A stretch of DNA of 23,611 nt from CAG-791 sp963650385 (lineage in GTDB: Bacteria > Bacillota > Clostridia > Lachnospirales > Lachnospiraceae), in NCBI GenBank assembly GCA_963650385.1, contig CAVJLL010000036.1, positions 1-23,611 of the forward strand, in the 5' to 3' direction. Made by a program: the position numbers and the translations under genes. This document shows positions 1 to 6,713 of this stretch, piece by piece (position 1 is the first letter of the stretch; every line of letters begins with the position of its first letter). The notes under the pieces were generated by a model. The model worked only from the letters and a program-made list of their open reading frames with translations, was not told the origin of the DNA and made no database searches.

Positions 1-60
1 AGTTGGTAGAGCAGAGGACTGAAAATCCTCGTGTCGCTGGTTCGATTCCGGCTCTAGGCA
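1..60 (+). tRNA. tRNA-Phe (GAA), 5' end cut by the window edge
   Basis: The sequence starts in the D-loop and continues through an anticodon arm (stem GAGGA/TCCTC around loop CTGAAAA, anticodon GAA), variable loop GTGTC and T arm (GCTGG-TTCGATT-CCGGC). It ends with the 3' acceptor strand TCTAGGC and discriminator A at position 60. The encoded 3' end is not CCA, so CCA would be added after transcription. About 13 bases at the 5' end lie outside the window. Confidence 0.95.
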
Positions 61-66
61 TGGTTG

Positions 67-98
67 AGATCATCTGAAACATCAGATGATCTTTTTTT
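67..98 (+). terminator. Intrinsic terminator after tRNA-Phe
   Basis: A perfect 10-bp stem (GATCATCTGA at 68-77 with TCAGATGATC at 82-91, loop AACA) is followed by seven T residues at 92-98. It begins 7 bases after the tRNA and terminates the upstream tRNA transcript. The T-run touches the left edge of the first palindromic repeat copy. Confidence 0.93.
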
Positions 99-160
99 AT
101 CTGTACAGCACCTGCTGCATTTCAATGTGAGCCCACTGCTTGCAAGCAAATAATAGATAC
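98..160. repeat. Palindromic intergenic repeat, copy A (short subtype)
   Basis: The left end TATCTG-ACAGCACCTGCTGCATTTCAATGTGA matches the reverse complement of the right arm of copy C; the 20 bases at 101-120 match it at 18 of 20 positions. The centre GCTTGCAAGCA resembles the centre of copy D (GCCTGCAGGCA). Read on the minus strand, the whole element runs parallel to copy D, so A and D form a one-armed short subtype. No coding potential is visible. Confidence 0.7.
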
Positions 161-179
161 TTTTTAATATTCATACAAA

Positions 180-223
180 CAGCCAGGCTGTCGATGCGAT
201 TATGCATCGAATCAACCTGGCTG
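180..223 (-). terminator. Strong hairpin downstream of mtnN, possible terminator
   Basis: An outer 8-bp stem CAGCCAGG/CCTGGCTG and an inner 7-bp stem TCGATGC/GCATCGA surround a 6-base loop, with small asymmetric internal loops between them. It lies about 120 bases past the mtnN stop. On the minus strand it is followed by only a moderate T-rich tail (GTTTGTATG), so termination is plausible but not certain. The remaining intergenic bases up to 341 contain a weak 5-bp hairpin (244-257) and nothing else I recognise. Confidence 0.45.
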
Positions 224-341
224 TAGGTGATCTTATCAAAGAATTCGCCTTCGCGAAATCATCCTCAGGCTGCAACAGTAAAACAGTGGCATAAGAGACA
301 AAATGGAGCTTCAAAGTTTGAGCTTCCGATAAACGGAACAC

Positions 342-1040
342 TCAGATGTGCTGAACCATATACGCTACAATACGGGCGCAATGTACAGCAGCCTTTCCCT
401 CAAATACTTCATAGGACTCAGCCACACTTTCGTCCGCCTTATCCGAGATAGCACGGATGATGACAAAGGGAATATGGTTTGCAAAGGAAGCCTGGGCGAT
501 TGCAGCACCTTCCATCTCACAGCATATGCCGTTAAAATCCCTCATCAGCTGCTCTTTTTTGTCATGTGAGGAGATAAACTGATCGCCGGTGAGAATCTTA
601 CCCTCAAAGGCCTTAACGTCAGGAGCAGCTTCCTGGACGGCCTGTACGGCATGTCTGCGGAGCTCCTCATCTGCGGGAAATGCAACAACGCCCTCCTGAG
701 GAATTTCTCCGGGCTGATAACCGAAAACGGTAGCATCCACATCGTGATACTGCGCACTGACAGAAACCACAATATCACCAATGTTGATTTCATTGTTAAG
801 GGAGCCTGCAACTCCGGTATTGATGACGTGCGTTACCTGAAATTTATCGACAAGAAGCTGCACGCAAAGAGCAGCATTTACCTTAGAGATTCCGCACTTT
901 ACAATTACAACCGGCGTCTGGCCCAGAAGCCCATCAAAAAACTCCATGCCGGCATAGGTGATCCGGGAGGAGGTCTGCATCTGGTCCTTCAGGGATGCGA
1001 CCTCTACATCCATTGCTCCGATAATTCCGATTTTAGTCAT
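342..1040 (-). CDS. mtnN: 5'-methylthioadenosine/S-adenosylhomocysteine nucleosidase
   Basis: The 232-residue protein is a full-length member of the MTA/SAH nucleosidase family. It would hydrolyse MTA and S-adenosylhomocysteine to adenine plus the thioribose sugar, serving methionine salvage and removal of methylation by-products in the cytosol. It begins KIGIIGAMDVEV, with the general-acid Glu at 13, and has the family's INTGVAGS segment near 73-80. CCEMEG near 173-178 carries the ribose-binding Glu177, and RAISDKAD contains the catalytic Asp200. All residues I would expect from the E. coli enzyme are present. A purine-rich ribosome site (AGAAAGGAA) lies about 8 bases before the ATG. Repeat copy B lies just upstream, and the gene appears monocistronic. 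Confidence 0.96.
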   Translation of the reverse strand: MTKIGIIGAMDVEVASLKDQMQTSSRITYAGMEFFDGLLGQTPVVIVKCGISKVNAALCVQLLVDKFQVTHVINTGVAGSLNNEINIGDIVVSVSAQYHDVDATVFGYQPGEIPQEGVVAFPADEELRRHAVQAVQEAAPDVKAFEGKILTGDQFISSHDKKEQLMRDFNGICCEMEGAAIAQASFANHIPFVIIRAISDKADESVAESYEVFEGKAAVHCARIVAYMVQHI

Positions 1041-1095
1041 TTGTTAATTCCTTTCTGAAGTAATTGCGTCTGCTTCGTATCCTTCTTGAATTTTC

Positions 1096-1171
1096 GTATC
1101 TGGTCAGCACCTGCCATATTTCAACATGAATGGACTGCCTGCGTGCATACTTACGATTGAAATTGGCAGGC
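1096..1171. repeat. Palindromic intergenic repeat, copy B
   Basis: The left end GTATCTGGTCAGCACCTGCC continues into ATATTTCAACATGAA. The right arm ACGATTGAAATTGGCAGGC is its imperfect inverted repeat. Read on the minus strand, the element aligns along about 70 bases with copy C. Bases 1100-1119 match copy F (19801-19820) at 19 of 20 positions. It separates the MBOAT stop codon (1218) from the mtnN start (1040), so any MBOAT operon read-through RNA would contain this hairpin. Confidence 0.8.
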
Positions 1172-1217
1172 GGGCAAGGTGTTTTGGATCATAGATATTC
1201 AGAGTCCATTCGAAGAA

Positions 1218-2732
1218 TCAGAAGTTAGCATAAATAAAGGATTCCGACTGGAAACCGCTGCCGTATTCTCCAAAGATAATAACGATGAAAAACAAACCCA
1301 GGAACAGCAGGTACCGGATCGGAAGACTTTGCGCAGCAATCTGTTCGCGAACACTTCCATGCTGCTGCAGGCTCTCAACAAAGGCTAGGAGCAGCACGGC
1401 GAGCACGAGCACCAGAATATCCGGCTGGTCAAGACCGAGCGCCTCAAAGCCGGTCAGAGAAAAGACAACCGGATTCCAGGTTGTAATGGCACCGTACATG
1501 TGAAGCGCGTCCGAAATGCTTGAAGAGCGGAAAAATATAAAGCCGCTGCAGGCCAGAAGGAACGTGCGCACTCTGCGGAAGGCCGTATGTCCTGCGGAAC
1601 CGGGCTTAAGATGCAGAAGGGTATTGATTCGATTCCAGAGCGGTGCGCCCTCCTGCTCCAGCACGATGTAGCAGAAATGGAGCAGACCGGAACCAATGAT
1701 GTAGCGCAGGAATCCGCCGTGCCAGAAACCGACAACAAACCACATGATGCACATGGCGGCATACATGGGAACCTTCTTCCCTTTTTTACGGCCGAACTTC
1801 TTTACCGATCGGTCGCGAAGACGGCAGAACAGGTCAGATTTCTGAATGGGATAAAACACAAAATCCTTGCACCAGCCGCCCAGTGTAATATGCCATCTGC
1901 GCCAGAACTCCGTCATGGATACGGAGAAAAACGGTGACTCAAAATTCTCAGGAAGCCGGATCCCGAGCATCTCAGAAAGACCGATCACGATATCCATGCA
2001 GCCGGAGAAGTCACAGTACAGTTGGAGCGCAAACAGTGCAGCTGCGACAGGAATATAAAAACCATTGTAAACGCCAAAGCTGGCGAACACGGTATTAACA
2101 GGTACTGCAGTGCGCTCTGAAATGACGATTTTCTTGAAAAAGCCCCAGAGCATGCGCTGGGCACCGCGGTTGAGATTATCGTAGCGAAGCGGCCGCTTTT
2201 GCGAAAGCTGCGTGACCATATCCTCGTAGCGTGAAATCGGTCCGGAGGTCAGCTGAGGAAAATAACTGCCGAACACAGCAAAACGGAGGAAATTCCGTTC
2301 TGCTGTGATACCGCCGTCATTTACCGTAATCAGATAGCCCAGCAGCTGCAGCGTATAAAAGGATATTCCAAGCGGCGCAATGGCAGACAGATCCGGGAGC
2401 TGCGCGGGAATGTGAAGAAATTCCGTAAACAGCTGCGTACAGGGGAGATATTTGTACAGAAACAATAATCCAAGGTTCAGAAGAACGGTCCCGTGGAACA
2501 AAATCTTCTGATGAATGCTGCCGCGCCATTTGTCGATCCCTGCCGCAGCCAGGTAAACGGACAGAATGGAGACAAAAAGCGAAAAAACGGCAGATTCTGC
2601 ATGCTCCAGCGGAAGCAGAAAAAGAATATCCGCAGCCAGAAGACATAGGTTCTGCAGCTTTCCGGGCAGCAGATAATAAATCACAATCAGAAGCAGGCTA
2701 AAGCCCAGAAACTCCAGTGAAATCAATGACAT
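1218..2732 (-). CDS. MBOAT-family membrane O-acyltransferase (DltB/AlgI-like)
   Basis: A 504-residue polytopic membrane protein. MBOAT hallmarks are visible: LGISFYTLQLLGY near 121-133, SYFPQLTSGPISRYED near 156-171, LQLYCDFSGCMDIVIGL near 237-252 and EFWRRWHITL near 275-284. The presumed catalytic His338 lies in FVVGFWHGG. Known relatives (DltB, AlgI, PatA) move an acyl group across the membrane onto cell-wall or extracellular polymers. It is the last gene of a four-gene operon, starting 33 bases after the acyl carrier protein gene. That placement suggests its donor is the carrier-bound acyl group, as for DltB with DltC, rather than acetyl-CoA; this is inference. The ribosome site is weak (GTGAG region), consistent with translation depending on the upstream gene. 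The polymer acceptor is unknown. Confidence 0.93.
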   Translation of the reverse strand: MSLISLEFLGFSLLLIVIYYLLPGKLQNLCLLAADILFLLPLEHAESAVFSLFVSILSVYLAAAGIDKWRGSIHQKILFHGTVLLNLGLLFLYKYLPCTQLFTEFLHIPAQLPDLSAIAPLGISFYTLQLLGYLITVNDGGITAERNFLRFAVFGSYFPQLTSGPISRYEDMVTQLSQKRPLRYDNLNRGAQRMLWGFFKKIVISERTAVPVNTVFASFGVYNGFYIPVAAALFALQLYCDFSGCMDIVIGLSEMLGIRLPENFESPFFSVSMTEFWRRWHITLGGWCKDFVFYPIQKSDLFCRLRDRSVKKFGRKKGKKVPMYAAMCIMWFVVGFWHGGFLRYIIGSGLLHFCYIVLEQEGAPLWNRINTLLHLKPGSAGHTAFRRVRTFLLACSGFIFFRSSSISDALHMYGAITTWNPVVFSLTGFEALGLDQPDILVLVLAVLLLAFVESLQQHGSVREQIAAQSLPIRYLLFLGLFFIVIIFGEYGSGFQSESFIYANF

Positions 2733-2765
2733 AATGTTATACTCACGCAGTGTTGTACAGACGCG

Positions 2766-3005
2766 TTATACGCGCTGCAGGATAATATCAACCATTTCTC
2801 CGACGTTCTTCATTCCGGTCGTTTCCGACATGGTAAATTTCATGCCGAATTCTTTCTCGATTGAGACGATCAGATCAATGTGCTCCAGAGAATCCCAGTC
2901 TTCAATGTCTGCAGAAGTGGTTTCGTCACTCACTGTAATGGAATCATCATCGAATACGGTGCGGAAAACCTGGTTCAGCCTGTCATATACTTCGTTTCTG
3001 TTCAT
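2766..3005 (-). CDS. Acyl carrier protein
   Basis: A 79-residue acidic protein with the carrier-protein signature WDSLEHIDLIVSIE, in which Ser39 is the phosphopantetheine attachment site. I chose the ATG at 3005 because a strong AAGGAGG lies 8 bases upstream; the longer reading frame continuing to 3317 only runs antisense to the preceding gene. It lies between the FkbH-like gene (91-base gap) and the MBOAT gene (33-base gap), which makes it a dedicated carrier for this operon rather than the fatty-acid-synthesis ACP. By analogy with FkbH systems it would be charged by the HAD/GNAT protein upstream. By analogy with DltC it would deliver the acyl group to the MBOAT protein. Both partnerships are inferred from gene order. 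Confidence 0.93.
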   Translation of the reverse strand: MNRNEVYDRLNQVFRTVFDDDSITVSDETTSADIEDWDSLEHIDLIVSIEKEFGMKFTMSETTGMKNVGEMVDIILQRV

Positions 3006-3096
3006 TGTTTTTGCCTCCTTGTCAGCTTCTTGTGAATTGTACGGATCTGCAGGTGAATGTACTGTATTGCAGTGCAAATCCGGCGCAGGAAACGCT

Positions 3097-4962
3097 TTAA
3101 TCTGCGCTTTGCTGATTAATCTGCATAACGTCGGTTTTGTGCTGATATCCATCCCGCAGGGACATGGACCAGCCGGTGCTGCCGTCCTCCTCTTCCGAGA
3201 TTTTTGCAAAGCCAAGCATTGCGTAGAAGTCCCGGACCATTTTATTTTTAGGCGTAGGGTAATAGTACCCTCGAAGCTCAGAAATGCCGCGCTGCAGGCA
3301 GGTATCTGCCAGAACATCCATCATAGCCAGTTCCATATCCCGTTTCAGCACGCGGCAGCTCATAAGCCATAGATCAATATGGAAAAGGGCGGGGTCTTCT
3401 GAATCGATATGACCGAAAACAACGCTCACAACGCCATTGTCGCCAAAACGGTCCTCGAGCTTGCCGTACAGTGTAATGTAATTCGGATTGGCGGCATATT
3501 GCTCGATGTCTGCCTGCGAGCAGCGGAGCGTCGTCAGGTTAAACTGATTGCTCTTATTGGTGAGCTGAGCAATGCGGGCCATATACATGGCCGAGAACGG
3601 CTTGATTTCCGCCTTCATTTCCAGCGAAAGCAGGTAATCGTGGTAATCCGAGAAGCTGGCTTCCTGCTGCATACGCTGAAGATTGGCCTTATACATCTCA
3701 TTGCGGGAGAGATCGTCCTTCGACAGTGCAGTTACCTCAAAATAGCCTGCGCGATCCAGGTCAATGATGTAATGCTCCGGAACCGTCATCTCCGGAACCG
3801 CTGCACCCGGAACCTGGCTCTTCACAATGTGACGTTCTGCCGGATTGTCATCCACAAAAACAAGGGAATCACTGCCGATGTTGATTTCCTGCGCAATCTG
3901 CTGAAGGTTGCGGTCCTTCGGCTCCCAGTTCGCCTTGATCACCAGAAAATCATCGGGATGCAGGATACTGTCCGGGCGGTTCAGACCGGCTAACGCGTTT
4001 GCTTCATCATTCTTGGAATCGACGGCCAGCAGAATACCCAGATCCTTATGCTCCCGGATGTAACCCTGGAATTCGCTGTAGAGCTGTGCGGTAGGGGTTT
4101 CCTGTCCGATTTCAATGTTCTCTGGCCCGTCATCGCCGACAATGCCGCCCCAGAGCGTATTGTCCAGATCCAGAACGAGCGCCTTCCTGTTTTTCCCGTA
4201 GATGGACTGGATGATGCAGGACAGATTATAGGCAAGCTCCGGAATGGCAGGAACAGCCAGTGCATATTTATACATATGCCAGTAATAAGGATCTGCCCAT
4301 TTTGTCAGGCCGTAGGAGGATGCCAGAAAATTGATGTCCTGTATATAGAAATTCTCATGTGTCTGCGCGTACTCATAGAAAAGACCGTTCAGACGATGCA
4401 CGAAATTCAGCTTGCCGTGCACATCCGATACGTCCTTATTTCCCAGAAGCCGGTAGAAAGGCTGTTCAAAATTGTTCTGTATCACCGGACAATGGTAAAC
4501 GGCGGCAATTTTGTCCCACATGGCTGCAAACGGGCGAAAGGTCTCCTGAAGAAGCGTATCAACTTCCTCTGCACTCATACGGACCGTAGGGAAACTGCGC
4601 AGATTGCGGGAGGATGTGTGAATGTAAATAAGATCCGGGGCAAACTCCGTGAGCTCCGGATTGTCAAACATGACATCCTGCCAGTACTGGGCATACTCGG
4701 ACTCATAGAAGGTGGGCTCAATTCCGATATTCAGAAGGAACAGCTCCAGGATTTTCTTGATATCGCTGGTTGTAGAACCGCCGAGAACGGCGATTTTCTT
4801 CGGGATACGTCGAACCGTTTTGTCAGAAGGGGAGTTTCCAGCAGCAGAAGAATCTGCAGCTCCTGCATCCGCGGCGGTTTCCTCCAGAAGCCGGCGGCGC
4901 AGGGACTTTTTCTTTTTAAGAATCTGTTCAGAGTCAAAAGGATATTCTAATTCACGCAGCAT
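3097..4962 (-). CDS. HAD-IIIC / FkbH-like acyl-loading protein with C-terminal GNAT-like domain
   Basis: A 621-residue three-part protein. Residues 1-54 are a charged, Ala/Ser-rich leader. Residues 55-250 form a domain starting IAVLGGSTTSDI, resembling the SGNH-like N-terminal region of long FkbH-type proteins. Residues 259-400 are a HAD phosphatase domain with ALVLDLDNTLWGG (Asp265, Asp267) and LVFVDDNPAER. Residues 450-610 are a GNAT-like domain with the characteristic QLTNKSNQFNLTT segment. Characterised FkbH-type enzymes load a three-carbon glyceryl unit from 1,3-bisphosphoglycerate onto an ACP and remove its phosphate. The adjacent ACP supports a loading role here, but the actual acyl unit is not shown by the sequence. 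Its ATG lies one base after the stop of the upstream SGNH gene, whose end carries the GGAGG ribosome site, so the two are translationally coupled. Confidence 0.93.
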   Translation of the reverse strand: MLRELEYPFDSEQILKKKKSLRRRLLEETAADAGAADSSAAGNSPSDKTVRRIPKKIAVLGGSTTSDIKKILELFLLNIGIEPTFYESEYAQYWQDVMFDNPELTEFAPDLIYIHTSSRNLRSFPTVRMSAEEVDTLLQETFRPFAAMWDKIAAVYHCPVIQNNFEQPFYRLLGNKDVSDVHGKLNFVHRLNGLFYEYAQTHENFYIQDINFLASSYGLTKWADPYYWHMYKYALAVPAIPELAYNLSCIIQSIYGKNRKALVLDLDNTLWGGIVGDDGPENIEIGQETPTAQLYSEFQGYIREHKDLGILLAVDSKNDEANALAGLNRPDSILHPDDFLVIKANWEPKDRNLQQIAQEINIGSDSLVFVDDNPAERHIVKSQVPGAAVPEMTVPEHYIIDLDRAGYFEVTALSKDDLSRNEMYKANLQRMQQEASFSDYHDYLLSLEMKAEIKPFSAMYMARIAQLTNKSNQFNLTTLRCSQADIEQYAANPNYITLYGKLEDRFGDNGVVSVVFGHIDSEDPALFHIDLWLMSCRVLKRDMELAMMDVLADTCLQRGISELRGYYYPTPKNKMVRDFYAMLGFAKISEEEDGSTGWSMSLRDGYQHKTDVMQINQQSAD

Positions 4963-4963
4963 A

Positions 4964-6499
4964 TCAGTTACCGGCCTCCGTCCAGTGTGTCAGAGATATT
5001 CCATCGAAGGAAAGTGTAATACAGTCGATCAGTTTATGATCGTCACTATCATAAACGGCGATGTGCAGTCCGGCAGCATCTCCGGTGTAATCACCGTCCT
5101 GCAGTATGATCTGCTCGCTGATATCCTCATAGGTGTCAGAAACGCCGGCACTCCGAAGGCGAATGCGGCAGCCGGATACCGTATCCTGAAAAGAAACCGA
5201 AGTATCGTTGTCTGCGGCTTCCTGCTGCACCACAATTCCGGCGTCTGTGACGGCCAGATAGTTAAAAGAGGTATCGCTGTCCTGCGCAGAGGCGGAAGGA
5301 GCAGAAAGCGTCAGTCCGAGCTTTCGGAATCCGCTGACGATTTCGGAAGAGAGCTGGGAGGAATCTGCGCCGCTGGCTTCGATCACATAGACGAGATCGG
5401 AATCCTTCCGGTAGGTTTCCAGCAGCTCCATCAGAACATCGGCGCGGCTGACCGTTGTAAATGCCTGCGAACGGCAGGCCGCCTCATAGTGTTCGGAGAG
5501 TTCATCCATGCGCTTTGCAAACGAATCGCTGTCGTCATGCTCCGGAAGGGTGTAGTTATTGCTGATGTAGGCCCCGAGGAAGTCCGTCAGCTTGGCGGAG
5601 CCGAACATGTTGAGATGAATGCCGTCCCAGAAATCCTTATAGGCGTCCATCTGCACAGCGTCCGGGTTTTCCAGGAAATTCAGGAAAGGAACGTTGTTTT
5701 CCGCAGCCAATACAGAAACATCCTTCATGACGGCACGGCGGGAATTAAAGCTCCTTTCGTCGCAGTCACCGTTTGCGGAGCTGACAGGGCAGCAGGTGAA
5801 CAGCAGCTGCGTGCCGGTTTCATTGCACAGGGCAATGATTTTGTCCAGATATTCGCGTGAGATGTCACTGAGCGAGGTATCCACGTCATAGCGCTGAAAA
5901 GGAACGGCGTCATAGCCGACGGTTTTGGCATAGGTTACCGAACCCAGCGTGTACTTTTGATAATTGCCGTTTTTGAAATCAGATGCAGAAATCTCCTTCC
6001 AGCGGGAATGGAAGGAATAGAAGGGAAAATAAAACTCGATCCGATCCTCCGGCTGTACCACATCCTGAATCATCTCGTACCGGTACGTATCTGTCAGCGG
6101 CATGATGTCGGTCAGGTAGTGTACAAAATTCTTGCTGCGGGTGATGTAGATTTCCTCGGCATAGGTTACATCCAGTATCACCAGCGACGGATGATCGCGG
6201 TCGATGGCATCCTTGAGAATGTAGTAGCTGCAGGACAGAGATTGGTTGCCGCAGGAAAGATTGTAGGCGCGAATTCCGTAATCCTGCCAGAGCTGAACCG
6301 GCTGGACCGCATTTTTCATGACGGAGGGACCGGCAATGATGACGTCAAAGGAGCCTTTCGGGTAGTCATAGTAGTATGGGGAAAGCTCCTCCGGATCCTT
6401 GGCGGTCAGAACCCGGTTCACATAGTGAAATCCCAGCACCGCCAGAAAAAGAAACAGGACAACGCGCAGTATATAATTGAAAGGTCGTGTTTTTTTCAT
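4964..6499 (-). CDS. Membrane-anchored SGNH/GDSL-like protein
   Basis: A 511-residue protein with a basic N-terminus and one hydrophobic segment at about 9-28, so most of it should lie outside the membrane. SGNH-like features are present: VIIAGPSVM with candidate nucleophile Ser59, a conserved-looking Gly-Asn-Gln at 84-86, and WDGIHLNMFGS with Asp292 and His295 as the other catalytic pair. The Ser-Asp-His set suggests an active esterase or acyl-transfer partner, as in DltD, AlgX or PatB-type proteins working with MBOAT acyltransferases. After about residue 340 there is an acidic tail domain I do not recognise. It is the first gene of the operon and divergent from the histidine kinase. No strong ribosome site precedes the ATG. 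A weak promoter (TTCAAA, 17 bases, TATGCT) may lie just upstream. Confidence 0.88.
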   Translation of the reverse strand: MKKTRPFNYILRVVLFLFLAVLGFHYVNRVLTAKDPEELSPYYYDYPKGSFDVIIAGPSVMKNAVQPVQLWQDYGIRAYNLSCGNQSLSCSYYILKDAIDRDHPSLVILDVTYAEEIYITRSKNFVHYLTDIMPLTDTYRYEMIQDVVQPEDRIEFYFPFYSFHSRWKEISASDFKNGNYQKYTLGSVTYAKTVGYDAVPFQRYDVDTSLSDISREYLDKIIALCNETGTQLLFTCCPVSSANGDCDERSFNSRRAVMKDVSVLAAENNVPFLNFLENPDAVQMDAYKDFWDGIHLNMFGSAKLTDFLGAYISNNYTLPEHDDSDSFAKRMDELSEHYEAACRSQAFTTVSRADVLMELLETYRKDSDLVYVIEASGADSSQLSSEIVSGFRKLGLTLSAPSASAQDSDTSFNYLAVTDAGIVVQQEAADNDTSVSFQDTVSGCRIRLRSAGVSDTYEDISEQIILQDGDYTGDAAGLHIAVYDSDDHKLIDCITLSFDGISLTHWTEAGN

Positions 6500-6552
6500 A
6501 TATCGCTAGTTTAGCATATCTTGCAGGAATCTGCGTTTGAACCGTAACGTTA

Positions 6553-6639
6553 GTATCTGTTTAGCCTGTCAATTTCAATCGTGAATTTGCCTGCAGACAG
6601 CGGATTCACGTTGAAATGCGGCAGGTGCTGAACAGAGAC
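6553..6639. repeat. Palindromic intergenic repeat, copy C (most complete)
   Basis: An 87-bp element. The left arm GTATCTGTTTAGCC then TGTCAATTTCAATCGTGAAT is followed by a centre TTGCCTGCAGACAGCGG. The right arm ATTCACGTTGAAATGCGGCAGG then TGCTGAACAGAGAC is the imperfect inverted repeat of the left arm over more than 30 bases. It occupies most of the space between two divergent operons and is followed within 4 bases by an extended -10 promoter. The left 14 bases match the right end of copy F exactly in inverted orientation. Confidence 0.85.
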
Positions 6640-6642
6640 AAA

Positions 6643-6651
6643 TGGTATAAT
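6643..6651 (+). promoter_or_regulatory. Extended -10 promoter for the kinase-regulator-MATE operon
   Basis: TGGTATAAT fits the extended -10 consensus (TGnTATAAT) perfectly. No good -35 hexamer is found 16-18 bases upstream, where the right arm of repeat copy C lies; extended -10 promoters often do without one. The kinase ATG is 62 bases downstream. Confidence 0.6.
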
Positions 6652-6713
6652 GGAAGCACTGGGATCCATGCAGCAGCGGATTGAAGAAAAAGGCCGCAAG
6701 GAGGCGCGCAGAT

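Noticed and set aside
227..451. A 74-codon plus-strand frame at the 3' end of mtnN
   Set aside because: It overlaps mtnN antisense, has no ribosome site and no recognisable features.
3006..3317. N-terminal extension of the acyl carrier protein up to 3317
   Set aside because: The extension overlaps the end of the FkbH-like gene in another frame, is Arg/Pro-rich and unlike carrier proteins; a strong ribosome site directly precedes the ATG at 3005.
6567..6572. TTGACA on the minus strand inside repeat copy C as a -35 box for the acylation operon
   Set aside because: No acceptable -10 hexamer lies 15-19 bases downstream, and the hexamer is part of the repeat arm.
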